Assembly: GCA_016716385.1 (NCBI GenBank)
Contig: JADJWL010000017.1
Coordinates: forward strand, 1 to 64,000
Length of the DNA stretch: 64,000 nt
Reading direction: 5' to 3'
Source: Bryobacterales bacterium
GTDB taxonomy: Bacteria > Acidobacteriota > Terriglobia > Bryobacterales > Bryobacteraceae
Both the position numbers and the translations under genes were made by a program. The notes under the pieces are model-generated. The model was given only the letters and a program-made list of their open reading frames with translations, did not search any database and was not told the DNA's origin. Shown one piece after another: positions 51,212 through 59,978 of the stretch (positions are counted from its first letter, which is position 1; each line of letters begins with the position of its first letter).

Positions 51212-52618
51212 ATGATTCGCGCCACGGCGCTGCTTCTGCTGCTCTGTTCCGCCTCCTTCAGTTCAGAGGAAGCTGAGACACTTGCAGTGCTGGCGCGCAC
51301 CGCTCCGCCGGAGTTCGCCGCGGATGCTCTGCTGCTGCTCGCGGAAGATGAATCGCTCGGTGCCGGCGCACGCGTGGAGTGGGCAGTCGAAGCCTTCCGG
51401 ACGGCCGTCCGTGCCCGCGACTCCGCATCGTGGATTCGATATCCGGGCCGGATGGCCGACAGCGTCAATGGACTGCGGGGAAACGCCGCGCGGCTGGGCT
51501 TGGACGCCCTGACCCTCCGCGGCCGCGCTGTCCGTGTCCTCCTGAAGCTCGACAAGCGTCACGCTTACGAACTGTTCGCGGAGTACGGACTGCCGGACAC
51601 ACCGGCCGTACCATGCCGCTCGGAGATGGTGCCGGATCCGGCGGCCTATTTCGAGACCGTACGCGAAGTGATCGGGTCCGTGCGGACGGACGCCGACCGC
51701 GATCTGCTTGGCGGAAAGGATCGGGTCGCGCTGCTGACCGAGGCGCTCCGGCTCGCCCGGCATCCGATGGCGGTTGCCGCCGCCATTGAACTGCTCACCG
51801 GCCTCGCGCTCAGCCCAGAGGAAGTGGCGGCCGTGGCGCCTGTTCTTGGCGCGAGTTTGGCCGCTGCGCTTGGAGGCGACCGGTCGTTCACCGCGGCACA
51901 GTCACGCACCGCGCGGGTGGAACGCGTCGCGGTCCTCTTGAAGGAGGCGGAGATCGATGCCACGCCGCTGGTGGCTGCGTATCGAACGTACCTGGTCCGC
52001 CACTTCGGCGGCGACCGCTGTGCGGAGGCTACGGAACAGGCGACGCGGGCGGAAGCGGAGAAGTTCGACCAGATGGTGACGCGGCTTGGCCTGGCCGGGC
52101 GTGTCGCCCCCATAGACGAGGAGGAGTCGCGGCCTCGCAGGCTTCTCGACGCAGCCGAAGACGAGATGATGTGGGACTCGCCGCATGACCGGCGAGTTCT
52201 GCGCAGCTTGCGGCAGCTACGCTTCAACGCGAACGACGAACCCTATACGGCGTCGGAGAAGGCCTCTCTGGAATGGCTGCGGTGGGCGGACGAAGTCGTG
52301 CTTGAGGTGGAGGAATGGCAGCCCGAGGGCAGCGCGCTCAGGCAGATGTTCCTGAAATGGTCCGCCTACTCGAGCCTGATCGACGTGCTGCCCGAAGGGG
52401 CTGAACACCAGCGTGCCGTTTCGCTGCTGATTGCGTTTCTCGTTTCCAGCTACGAGGAGGAACATCACGTCGAGTGGTATGAGCTCGTCACGAACACGGC
52501 TGTCCGGTCGAGAGACCTTCCCGCACAGCAGCGGGAACTCATCTGGAACGCCTTTGCGCATTCCGGGAATCCGGCGCTGGCTCTCCGCGCGGCAATCGAA
52601 CGGTGGCGCTACCGGTGA
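51212..52618 (+). CDS. exported alpha-helical protein of unknown function
   Basis: This 468-residue protein has a signal peptide (ALLLLLCSASFSSEE). The rest is mostly amphipathic helices with many Ala, Leu, Glu and Arg residues (VEWAVEAFRTAVRARDSA, KDRVALLTEALRLARHP, ELLTGLALSPEEVAAVAP), suggesting a TPR/HEAT-like solenoid without clear repeat register. The ATG at 51212 lies eight bases after the propeller stop. Its last 80 bases overlap a convergent gene on the minus strand. No family recognised. Confidence 0.72.
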   Translation: MIRATALLLLLCSASFSSEEAETLAVLARTAPPEFAADALLLLAEDESLGAGARVEWAVEAFRTAVRARDSASWIRYPGRMADSVNGLRGNAARLGLDALTLRGRAVRVLLKLDKRHAYELFAEYGLPDTPAVPCRSEMVPDPAAYFETVREVIGSVRTDADRDLLGGKDRVALLTEALRLARHPMAVAAAIELLTGLALSPEEVAAVAPVLGASLAAALGGDRSFTAAQSRTARVERVAVLLKEAEIDATPLVAAYRTYLVRHFGGDRCAEATEQATRAEAEKFDQMVTRLGLAGRVAPIDEEESRPRRLLDAAEDEMMWDSPHDRRVLRSLRQLRFNANDEPYTASEKASLEWLRWADEVVLEVEEWQPEGSALRQMFLKWSAYSSLIDVLPEGAEHQRAVSLLIAFLVSSYEEEHHVEWYELVTNTAVRSRDLPAQQRELIWNAFAHSGNPALALRAAIERWRYR

Positions 52619-52856
52619 CCGGACTGGCCTCCGCGTGTCTCGCCCGCCTTCTGATCAAGTCGCGGTTCACCGCCCCCAGCGACGGAAAGTATCCGGCGAA
52701 GCCGGCATCGGTGCGATCCGGGGGGTGCAGGCCGGGGCGGAAGTCCTTGAGCCGGAAAAGGTCGGTCGCGGCGATCACCGCGCAGCCCCAGGCGCGATAC
52801 TCCATCGTCCCCTGTGCCCAGGCGCGATCCGGCCCGACCCAGAGCGCGTAGCCCAT
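52539..52856 (-). CDS. small protein of unknown function, overlapping the convergent gene
   Basis: This 105-residue reading frame starts three bases after the stop of the upstream minus-strand gene. Its first 75 residues look protein-like (MGYALWVGPDRAWAQGTMEY, CAVIAATDLFRLKDFRPG, FAGYFPSLGAVNRDLI). The C-terminal part, which overlaps the end of the plus-strand gene at 51212-52618, is Arg-rich and may be a read-on tail. Position and composition support a gene, but the family is unknown and the end is uncertain. Confidence 0.45.
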   Translation of the reverse strand: MGYALWVGPDRAWAQGTMEYRAWGCAVIAATDLFRLKDFRPGLHPPDRTDAGFAGYFPSLGAVNRDLIRRRARHAEASPVTGSATVRLPRGEPAPDSRNAQRRSR

Positions 52857-52859
52857 ACC

Positions 52860-53300
52860 CTACCGCAACCCGCGCATCCGTTCGGCAAAGGCCTCGTACG
52901 ATCCCGGAGACCGCTGGTTCATCCATTTGGCGAACTCCGCGCCCACGGTTTCCAGATTGTGGTAGAGCATCTGGTCCCGCGTGGCGGCGCGCCAACTGGC
53001 GATCATCGGACGCAACCGCTCCCAAACCAGGAGAAGCTCACGTCCGCTTTGGAAGAAGAGGTCTTTCTGCAGAACACCCGATGCCACAATGGACGCTACC
53101 ATCTCCCAATACGTGGTCACCTGGCGGAAAAACGCGTTGGCGTCCGTGCCGGGAGGGCATGCCTGGATGCACTCTTCCCAGGATTGAAACTTGAAGCTCG
53201 ACGCAAACCACGCCCGTGCCTCGCGCAAACGGGGTTCGCGGCGCATCTCGTAGAGCCGCAGGATCAGGTTGACGTCATCAATGTTCGCGGAACGGTCCAT
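52860..53300 (-). CDS. helical protein of unknown function (DUF4760-like?)
   Basis: This 146-residue soluble helical protein has no signal peptide or membrane segment. MDRSANIDDVNLILRLYEMR, LREARAWFASSFKFQSWEE and QVTTYWEMVASIVASGVL give a repeated-helix appearance that may fit the DUF4760 family; that is an impression, not a motif match. It lies 23 bases after the ceramidase-like gene and three bases before the small gene at 52539-52856, all on the minus strand. Confidence 0.65.
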   Translation of the reverse strand: MDRSANIDDVNLILRLYEMRREPRLREARAWFASSFKFQSWEECIQACPPGTDANAFFRQVTTYWEMVASIVASGVLQKDLFFQSGRELLLVWERLRPMIASWRAATRDQMLYHNLETVGAEFAKWMNQRSPGSYEAFAERMRGLR

Positions 53301-53323
53301 AGGCTTTCATGATCGCACCGGGA

Positions 53324-54598
53324 TCAGCGCCTCGGGATCGCGTCCAGAAAGCTGACCACGGCATCGCCGAAATCGCGCTCCACTTGCGGCGTGAACGGCG
53401 ACGTGCGCGGCTCGTAGCCGCCTTCCCGGAACGCCTCGGCCGTAGGCAGGTAGCCGAGCCAGCCGTTCGTGTAGCCGAAGAAGAACGTATTCGGAAACGG
53501 GGATTCGTCGCGCGCGCGGAAGGCGATCTCGCAGAACATCTCGACCGGAGCGCCCCAGGCCACGGCGTCGCCGATGCGCAGGAAGCGCACCGGAATCCGC
53601 ACAAGATCCGCGCCGCCGGGGCCTTTGGCGGCATAGTGCGGCAGTTCCGCCGGCCAGCCCAGCCCGGACTTCCGCGGCGTCTCCACCCACGTTTCGCCGA
53701 GCCACAGTTTGGTGTCGGCAGTCCCCAAGGCCAGACTGCGGTACGCGTCGAGGATCCGGTTGCCCAGCAGAACACGGAACTCGCCGAGATGAGCGCTCTT
53801 GGGATCCGCCTGCACCGAATAGATCGGCGCGATGTTGCCCGCAGCGCCGTTCACGTACAGCACCGGCGCGCCGATCTGCTGCTCGACATGCGTCGCGACG
53901 ATGCCGGGCGCGTCCCCGCTGATCTCAACAAAGCGGCCGCTCATCGCCGTTCCGTGCATCGCGTAGTTGGCGATGAGCGCGATCGGCGTGCCGTCGGGGC
54001 GGTCCAGCCGGATCAGACCGATCTGTCGGTCTACCGGGCCGTCCGGATTCAGTCCGAGCGAGATCGTCCCGTTCAGATCGCGCGCCCGGCGGTTGATGTT
54101 GGCGCGGGCGAAGCCCTTGCCCGCCGCGGCGCGTGCCGGTTCCAGCTTCGCGCGCGCTTCTTCAATCCCGGAAATCAGCGATTCCTGGATGAACTGGAGA
54201 TATTCGCGGCTCCAGGGGTGCTCCGAGCGGCCCTTCAACAGGACGTCGTACACGCCCGGCGGACCCACCTCCGGAGCCGAGTGTGTGTGGGTGACCGTCC
54301 ACCACACCTGCCGGGGTTCGATCCCGGTCCGTTTCTGGAGTTCGGCGGCGAAATCGTCGTAGACCGAGGGCGAGAACACACAAAGATCGGAGGCGACCAG
54401 GTACACCTGCGTCGCGCCGTCGTCAAGTGCCACGATTCGGTGGAAGATCGGATCGTGGACGCCGGTGGACTGCCGGGCGCCGTACCCCATCAGCCATTGC
54501 GGGGTCTTTGGGGTGATGTCCACCTTCACGGCGGACGCCCGCAAGGCGGCCAAACCGGGAGCGGCAAGGACGAGGAGAGCGAACAGAGCGCGAAGCAT
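53324..54598 (-). CDS. exported neutral/alkaline ceramidase N-terminal-like protein
   Basis: This 424-residue protein has a signal peptide (ALFALLVLAAPGLAAL) and matches the N-terminal part of neutral/alkaline non-lysosomal ceramidases: VKVDITPKTPQWLMGYGAR, LVASDLCVFSP, WWTVTHTHSAPEVGPPG, NYAMHGTAMSGRFVEISGDAPG and YVNGAAGNIAPIY, with several likely zinc ligands (HTH and a late Glu). The C-terminal ceramidase domain is missing, as in many short bacterial homologues. It probably hydrolyses an amide lipid outside the cytoplasm. It follows the phosphatase gene by 19 bases. Confidence 0.85.
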   Translation of the reverse strand: MLRALFALLVLAAPGLAALRASAVKVDITPKTPQWLMGYGARQSTGVHDPIFHRIVALDDGATQVYLVASDLCVFSPSVYDDFAAELQKRTGIEPRQVWWTVTHTHSAPEVGPPGVYDVLLKGRSEHPWSREYLQFIQESLISGIEEARAKLEPARAAAGKGFARANINRRARDLNGTISLGLNPDGPVDRQIGLIRLDRPDGTPIALIANYAMHGTAMSGRFVEISGDAPGIVATHVEQQIGAPVLYVNGAAGNIAPIYSVQADPKSAHLGEFRVLLGNRILDAYRSLALGTADTKLWLGETWVETPRKSGLGWPAELPHYAAKGPGGADLVRIPVRFLRIGDAVAWGAPVEMFCEIAFRARDESPFPNTFFFGYTNGWLGYLPTAEAFREGGYEPRTSPFTPQVERDFGDAVVSFLDAIPRR

Positions 54599-54617
54599 TG
54601 TTATCAGGGTATACCCG

Positions 54618-56399
54618 TCAGCGCGGATCCCACGCGATCCCCAGTTGCTTCGCGATCACCGCGGCGGCGTCGACCGCCGTGGGACGCCGCGGCAGTTGCA
54701 GGCCGGGTCCGCGGCCGATCAGGATGGCCTGCATGTCGTCGCGCTCCGGCCAGAAGCCGTGCTCGCCGGCCGGTTCGGCCAGGACGCGCACGGGGCCGCT
54801 CTCGAGCCGGGTCGTCATACCCCATCCCGGCGCCACGTCGAACGAAAGATCGGCGCAGGCGGCGCACTCGTATCCGTAGCGGCCCTGGCTGCGGGCCGGA
54901 TCGAAGAAGCGCGTCACGATGCGGCCCCCTGTGCGCGGATCCTTCACCGAGGTCAGCGCCTTCTCCACTTCGCGCAACAATTTCCGGCGGTCTTCGGGCG
55001 GAACGACGCCATCCTTCCAATCGGTCGTATTCAACAGGACGCCGCTCCTCACCGCAACGGCCCGGGAGCGGGCGGCGTCCATCCTTCCTTCCGCGTCAAC
55101 CGCAAGCAGACCGGCGTCGTGCAGCACGGTGTTCACGGCGAGGTGCCGGGAAACGCCCGTCATCCCGTGGTCGCTCATGAACAGCAGCGTGTCGTCAGGT
55201 CCGGCCAGGGAGGCGAGCGCTTCCAGCCCGCGGTTGACAGCGGCATAGGCCCAGCGGCGGCAAGCGGTAATCCGCGCATCCGGATCCGGGCGCAGCCACA
55301 GGTGGTCAGTCTCATCGGGGAAGTTCAGATACCCCAGAAAGAGGTCCGGCTGGCGGCGCTCCCACAACCATTGCATTTGTGAGGCGGCCTGCCGGACGAC
55401 GTATTCGACAGCCTCCAGGTAGCGGCGCTCGGCGGTCCCGTCGCCTCCCTGGGCCAGCACGGCTCCGAATTCTCCCTGGCGCAGCAACTGGCTGGGTCCA
55501 TTGCCCACGAAAGGTCCGCGCGTGGCGATCAACTGTGCGGCCAGGTCCTTTTCGCCCGCGCAGGCGAGTTCGGAGACGGCGTTCTGGTGCAGCAGAAAGT
55601 CCGAGCCCCGCGGCGCGAGGTGGAACAGGCGGAACGAGACGGCGTTGCCGTCCGGCAGCGGCAGAGGATCGGAATAGTGCCGGGCCAGCGGCCGGCCGAG
55701 CGGCGGGGTCGACTCGAGTGGCTCCGCGCGGACCAGGACCCAGCGGCCGGGATCGATGGCGACGGCGAGGGCGTCCCCCCAAATGGCGGCGTGGAAGTGG
55801 TACGGCCCCGTGGTCCAGGTGACAAACCGCTGCGGACGGCCGGCGCGCGGCAGCCCTTCGGTCCAGAACGCCCCGTCCTCGTCTTTGACATTCGCCGGCC
55901 GGATCGCGGCATGCGGCGTGATGCGGGCGGTCTGGTAGCCATTGCAAACCACCGGCGGCTGTGGCAGATCGAGGCCCGCCGACTGGGGCGTAAACGGGTA
56001 CGCCTGGGTCACCTGGAACGCGGCGACACTGCGTCCCTGACGCGCGGCGGCCACCCAGAGCGGCTCGGCGGCGAGGAACGTGGAGCGGAAGCCGTTCCCT
56101 CGCTCAAGAAACGTGTGCGCGGCCCGGGGCAGCATCGGCGGATCGTTGGAGGCGATGCCGTTGCGTCCGGCCCAGACGCCGGTATAGAGAGCGGCGTGCG
56201 AGTTGGCGGTGGTGCTGGGAAACGCCGGGATCATCGGGCGCGCCGATCCGGCGCCGGCGGTCGCGTCGAGAACGGCCAGTTCGCGCGCCGCTGGGTCCTG
56301 CCGCCAGACGTGCCATCCGGCTCCGTCGAGGCTCAGGGCGATGACGCGCGCATCGGCGGTCGCGGCAAGAATGAGGAGGCAAAAGAAGACCCGTGGCAT
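54618..56399 (-). CDS. exported alkaline-phosphatase-superfamily protein (phosphodiesterase-like)
   Basis: This 593-residue protein has a signal peptide (MPRVFFCLLILAATADA) and the alkaline-phosphatase/nucleotide-pyrophosphatase core: ALSLDGAGWHVWR, PAFPSTTANSHAALYTGVW with the nucleophile Thr or Ser region, DLFLGYLNFPDETDHL, LLFMSDHGMTGVSRH and EHGFWPERDDM with metal-binding Asp and His residues. It probably cleaves a phosphodiester or pyrophosphate. ATG at 56399 is only six bases after the tRNA-Leu CCA end, so the tRNA and this gene are probably on one transcript. No Shine-Dalgarno sequence is present. Confidence 0.85.
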   Translation of the reverse strand: MPRVFFCLLILAATADARVIALSLDGAGWHVWRQDPAARELAVLDATAGAGSARPMIPAFPSTTANSHAALYTGVWAGRNGIASNDPPMLPRAAHTFLERGNGFRSTFLAAEPLWVAAARQGRSVAAFQVTQAYPFTPQSAGLDLPQPPVVCNGYQTARITPHAAIRPANVKDEDGAFWTEGLPRAGRPQRFVTWTTGPYHFHAAIWGDALAVAIDPGRWVLVRAEPLESTPPLGRPLARHYSDPLPLPDGNAVSFRLFHLAPRGSDFLLHQNAVSELACAGEKDLAAQLIATRGPFVGNGPSQLLRQGEFGAVLAQGGDGTAERRYLEAVEYVVRQAASQMQWLWERRQPDLFLGYLNFPDETDHLWLRPDPDARITACRRWAYAAVNRGLEALASLAGPDDTLLFMSDHGMTGVSRHLAVNTVLHDAGLLAVDAEGRMDAARSRAVAVRSGVLLNTTDWKDGVVPPEDRRKLLREVEKALTSVKDPRTGGRIVTRFFDPARSQGRYGYECAACADLSFDVAPGWGMTTRLESGPVRVLAEPAGEHGFWPERDDMQAILIGRGPGLQLPRRPTAVDAAAVIAKQLGIAWDPR

Positions 56400-56405
56400 C
56401 TGACA

Positions 56406-56494
56406 TGGTAGCGGAGGTGGGACTCGAACCCACACGAGGGTTACCCCTCAGCGGATTTTAAGTCCGCTATGTCTACCGATTCCATCACTCCGCC
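56406..56494 (-). tRNA. tRNA-Leu(UAA)
   Basis: Read on the minus strand, the acceptor strands GGCGGAG and CTCCGCT pair (G1-U72 wobble), followed by A and an encoded CCA at 56406-56408. The anticodon arm has stem GCGGA/TCCGC and loop CTTAAAA, giving anticodon TAA for leucine. The D arm (GGAATCGGTAGAC) and the long variable arm with GAGGG/CCCTC identify a class II leucine tRNA, and the T arm contains GTTCGAGTC. Total 89 bases with CCA. The gene directly precedes the phosphatase gene. Confidence 0.95.
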
Positions 56495-56505
56495 GCGCTC
56501 CTCTT

Positions 56506-56514
56506 AGTATGTCA
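56506..56514 (-). promoter_or_regulatory. probable promoter -10 of tRNA-Leu
   Basis: On the minus strand, CATACT (56506-56511) carries an upstream TG one base away, an extended -10 identical in hexamer to the feoA promoter. It ends 11 bases before the tRNA 5' end. No strong -35 is seen. Confidence 0.4.
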
Positions 56515-56603
56515 GTTCGCCCCGGTTTCATGCGCGAAGCCGTGCATGTACCATAATCGAGGACATTGCCTCACCGGCGAATCCGATTCCGCATGGATCA
56601 ACG

Positions 56604-57578
56604 ATGTTGAAGAAGTTCCTCCTCCTGACCTTTCTCGCCCTGCTCCTCGCCATCGGCGGGGCCCTCGGCTACCTCTCGCTGCGCCAGCCTGCCGTGCAAC
56701 CTCCCCGGCAAGGCTCGGTTCCGATGACCGAAGACCGCGTCGCCCGCGGCAAGTATCTGTTCGAGAACCTCTACCACTGCTCCAGTTGCCACTCGGAGCG
56801 CGACTTCTCGCGGTTCGGCGGCCCGACTGTCGAGTCCGGCCGCGGCGCCGGTTGGGTTATGCCGCCCGAACTCGGGTTGCCCGGACGGATCGTGGCGTCC
56901 AACCTCACGCCGGACCCCGAGACAGGTCTCGGCTCCTGGACTGACGGCGAGAAGATCCGCGCCATCCGCGACGGCATCTCGCGAGACGGCCGGGTCCTGT
57001 TTCCGATGATGCCTTACGAGTTCTACCGGGAGATGGCGGACGAAGAGGCTGAAGCGATCGTCGCCTATCTGAACTCGCTCCCGCCGGTGCGCCGCCGGCA
57101 TCCCGCCACCAAGATCGCGTTTGTTCCGGCGCTGCTCATCAAGAGCGTACCGCGTCCAGCCGGAACTGTGGCGATGCCGGACACGGGCGACCGGGTCCGG
57201 TATGGCGAATACCTGGCCAAAATGTCCGGCTGCATCGAGTGCCATACCCCATTCGTGCGCGGCGAACTGCTCCTGGAGCAGAAACTCGCGGGCGGGCGGC
57301 GTTTCGACCTGCCTGCGGGGTCGGTCGTCTCGGCCAACATCACGCCGGACCCGTCCACCGGAATCGGCGGCTGGACCGAGGAACAATTCATCGAGAAGTT
57401 CTACCAGTATCGGGACTACGTCGAGAATGGACCGCCAGCGGTAGATGCGCAGGGATTCACCATCATGCCTTGGCTGAATCTCTCGCAGGCGTCACGGGAG
57501 GAACTCGGCGCGATGTACGCCTACCTGATGACGCAGCCGGCGATCCGGAATCCGGTGGAGACGCATCCCGCGCAGTAG
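56604..57578 (+). CDS. exported dihaem cytochrome c
   Basis: This 324-residue protein has an N-terminal hydrophobic anchor (FLLLTFLALLLAIGGALGY) and two CxxCH sites: CSSCH (59-63) and CIECH (210-214). Each is followed by a class I-like domain with a later Met ligand candidate (MMPYEFYREM, IMPWLNLSQ). The layout resembles the cytochrome subunits of membrane-bound alcohol, gluconate or aldose dehydrogenases, but no catalytic partner is nearby. CATAAT at 56552-56557 may serve as its -10. It converges with the next gene with no base between stops. Confidence 0.87.
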   Translation: MLKKFLLLTFLALLLAIGGALGYLSLRQPAVQPPRQGSVPMTEDRVARGKYLFENLYHCSSCHSERDFSRFGGPTVESGRGAGWVMPPELGLPGRIVASNLTPDPETGLGSWTDGEKIRAIRDGISRDGRVLFPMMPYEFYREMADEEAEAIVAYLNSLPPVRRRHPATKIAFVPALLIKSVPRPAGTVAMPDTGDRVRYGEYLAKMSGCIECHTPFVRGELLLEQKLAGGRRFDLPAGSVVSANITPDPSTGIGGWTEEQFIEKFYQYRDYVENGPPAVDAQGFTIMPWLNLSQASREELGAMYAYLMTQPAIRNPVETHPAQ

Positions 57579-58568
57579 CTACGGGTACCGCTTCCAGCGT
57601 TCCTTCCAGTCGCGGAGGAAGTCGACGCGCCAGCGCGAGATCGTGGCCTGGCAGGTTTCGGCCGGAGCGTCAAGGTCCGTGTAGTAGTTTGGAAAGCGGT
57701 CCGGCTGAGGACGGGTGAACTGGCCGCCCCAGCTTTCGCGCGTCGGATCGTCCGGGTTGCCGAGGTTGGCCAGAAGCGGGGACAACAGGTAGAGCATCGA
57801 TGGGGAGTCGCCTTCCTTGAGCGTCCCGGCGGGCGAGGTCGCCAGGGGGAAATTGGCGCCGGGCAGGCCGTGCAAGCGGATGTGGACGCGCACGAATTCC
57901 TGGTTGCCCCATTCTCCGGTTTGCTCACCGCCCTGGTAGACGCCCCGGAAGGTGTCGCGGGACCGGAGCGGCATCACGCCGTTCTCGATCCACCACAGGG
58001 ACGGCCAGCGGTCCGCCATGCCGTTGTAGACGAAATCGCGCGCCGCCGGATCGGCGCGGGTGTTGGACGAACCGATCACGTACAGGCGGATCTTCGGCGC
58101 GATCGACGGATCGTCATGGAGGGCCTGCGCGACGTCGGTCAACGATCCCCACACCAGAACCCACAGAGGGCGGCCTTTCCCTTCCGGGTCCGGCGAATTA
58201 GCCTGCCTCACGATCCACTCCGAGCCTTCGGTGCGGCGCGCGGGCGAAGGAGCGCCGGGCGTGAACTGTCCCTGGCGCACCAGCCCCACGGCCATTCCCT
58301 CGGAGATCAGTTCCGGGTACCCGTTTCCCCGCATGCTGTCGATTTCGATGCGGCGGATCCAGTCGCGGACCTTGCCGGCGGAGTTGCGGGCGCCCGGTCC
58401 GGGAGACGAGACAATCCCTTCGATCTTCAGAATGTCGGAGTAGTGAAGCAGGCGGTAGAGGGACTGAATATCGTCCGGATCGCCGCCCAAGTCGGTACTG
58501 ACCAGAACCCGGTGCGTGTTCGCGCTCAGAGAGAGGCACCAGGCGAGCAGGACGGCAAGACGCAGCAT
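57579..58568 (-). CDS. exported nucleoside-hydrolase-like (DUF1593) protein
   Basis: This 329-residue protein has a signal peptide (LRLAVLLAWCLSLSANTHR) and begins with VLVSTDLGGDPDDIQSLYRLL, the DxDxDD-like calcium site of nucleoside hydrolases in DUF1593-type proteins. LWVLVWGSLTDVAQAL and ADRWPSLWWIENG follow. DUF1593 proteins are exported and of uncertain substrate; a ribohydrolase or glycoside role is possible. It lies 24 bases after the CobW gene on the same strand. Confidence 0.83.
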   Translation of the reverse strand: MLRLAVLLAWCLSLSANTHRVLVSTDLGGDPDDIQSLYRLLHYSDILKIEGIVSSPGPGARNSAGKVRDWIRRIEIDSMRGNGYPELISEGMAVGLVRQGQFTPGAPSPARRTEGSEWIVRQANSPDPEGKGRPLWVLVWGSLTDVAQALHDDPSIAPKIRLYVIGSSNTRADPAARDFVYNGMADRWPSLWWIENGVMPLRSRDTFRGVYQGGEQTGEWGNQEFVRVHIRLHGLPGANFPLATSPAGTLKEGDSPSMLYLLSPLLANLGNPDDPTRESWGGQFTRPQPDRFPNYYTDLDAPAETCQATISRWRVDFLRDWKERWKRYP

Positions 58569-58592
58569 CGCCCCATTATTGCAGCGCCGTCC

Positions 58593-59825
58593 TCATCCGT
58601 GAGCGTGTTCTTCGATCTCCGCCAGTTGCCACGGTGGCAACGCGTCGTCCATCGCCTCCCAATGAGCGGGATCGAGCGTGAACTCGTCGTCCGTCAGCAG
58701 CGCCGCCCGGAGCCGGGATTCGATGAGCTGACGGTCCATCTCCGCCCCGATAAACACAAGTTCCTGACGCCGGTCCCCCACCTCGGGATCCCACAAACTG
58801 GCAATCGAGTCGAGTTCGGCGGCGTCGGAGGGCCAGCTTCGCCGGTCCATGTTGGCGTACCAGAGCGCTGCGGGTTCGATCGACAACGAACTGCCCGCCC
58901 AACTCAACATGCCTGCGATACGGTGCCGGGAAGCGATCCACAGGTAGCCTTTGGCCCGCAGGACGCCATCCATTCCTTCGTCGAGGAGCACCTGAAACCG
59001 AACGGGATGGAACGGCCGCCGGGCGCGGAAAACAAAGCTCGAGATGCCGTACTCCTCGGTCTCCGGGGTGTGAACTCCGTTGAGCTCCTTGACCCAGCCG
59101 GGCAACGTTTGTGCTCGTTCCAGGTCGAACAGGCCCGTATTGAGAATTGCACCGGGGTCCACCAGGCCCCGTGTCGCGACCACATGACGTGCCTCGGGAT
59201 TCAAATGCCGCAGGATGGCCTGCAACCGGCTCAGATCTTCGGCGCTCACCAGGTCAGCCTTGTTGATCACAAGGACATTCGCGAACTCCACCTGGTCGGC
59301 AAGCAGATCGGATATGGTCCGCGTGTCCTCCTCATTGGCGGCGAGGCCGCGCTCCTCCAGATCGTCCGAGAGCACGAACTCGTCGAGGAAAGAGGCGGCG
59401 TCGACCACCGTCACCATCGTGTCAAGCCGCGCCACGTCTCCCAGCGATTGTCCCTCTTCGCTCTCGAAGGTGAACGTGACAGCAACCGGCAGCGGCTCGG
59501 AAATCCCGGTCGATTCGATGAGGAGATAGTCAAAGCGGCCTTCCCGCGCCAGACTTGCGACTTCCTGCAGCAGGTCCTCGCGCAGGGTGCAACAGATGCA
59601 GCCGTTCGACATCTCGACGAGCCGTTCCTCCACGCGGTCCAGACGGGCCTCTCCCTGCTTGACGAGCTGAGCGTCAATATTGACCTCGCTCATGTCATTG
59701 ACGATCACGGCGACGCGGAGGCCGTGACGGTGAGACAGGATGTGATGCAGCAGCGTCGTTTTGCCGGCGCCGAGGAAGCCGGACAGGACCGTGACCGGGA
59801 GTTTCGGGGTGTCGGGACTGGGCAT
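58593..59825 (-). CDS. CobW/COG0523-family GTPase metallochaperone
   Basis: This 410-residue GTPase has the Walker A motif GFLGAGKTT (16-24), the metal-binding CxCC as C76-I-C78-C79 in NGCICCTLREDLL, IESTGISEPLPVA (switch region), VINKADLV as G4, and a C-terminal CobW domain (HPVRFQVLLDEG). COG0523 proteins deliver Zn, Co or other metals to client enzymes. The group with extended C termini (FIGAEMDRQLIESRL) fits the ZigA/YjiA-like type. The 153-base gap upstream contains no clear riboswitch, Zur box or promoter. Confidence 0.9.
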   Translation of the reverse strand: MPSPDTPKLPVTVLSGFLGAGKTTLLHHILSHRHGLRVAVIVNDMSEVNIDAQLVKQGEARLDRVEERLVEMSNGCICCTLREDLLQEVASLAREGRFDYLLIESTGISEPLPVAVTFTFESEEGQSLGDVARLDTMVTVVDAASFLDEFVLSDDLEERGLAANEEDTRTISDLLADQVEFANVLVINKADLVSAEDLSRLQAILRHLNPEARHVVATRGLVDPGAILNTGLFDLERAQTLPGWVKELNGVHTPETEEYGISSFVFRARRPFHPVRFQVLLDEGMDGVLRAKGYLWIASRHRIAGMLSWAGSSLSIEPAALWYANMDRRSWPSDAAELDSIASLWDPEVGDRRQELVFIGAEMDRQLIESRLRAALLTDDEFTLDPAHWEAMDDALPPWQLAEIEEHAHG

Positions 59826-59978
59826 AGGAATCTCCCAGCCTGACGGGTTTCGGCCGGAGCAGGTAACGATTTCCGGCGAACGGGACCAGCCGCGGCGGAT
59901 GCGGCCCGGAAACGAAGGTGAGCGGTTCCGATGCCGGATGCAGGAGAAGAAAACAGGAGTCCCGGGTGGCGTTGCCTG

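Noticed and set aside
56400..56435. Start of the phosphatase gene inside the tRNA (MWVRVPPPLPCQ)
   Set aside because: These residues are the translation of the tRNA 3' half, a common false N terminus; the signal peptide starts at ATG 56399.
57870..59843. Long plus-strand open frame opposite the CobW and DUF1593 genes
   Set aside because: Spans two confident minus-strand genes and the gap between them; no recognisable domain.
59826..59978. Cobalamin riboswitch before the CobW gene
   Set aside because: A few B12-box-like words appear, but the conserved core order could not be found.
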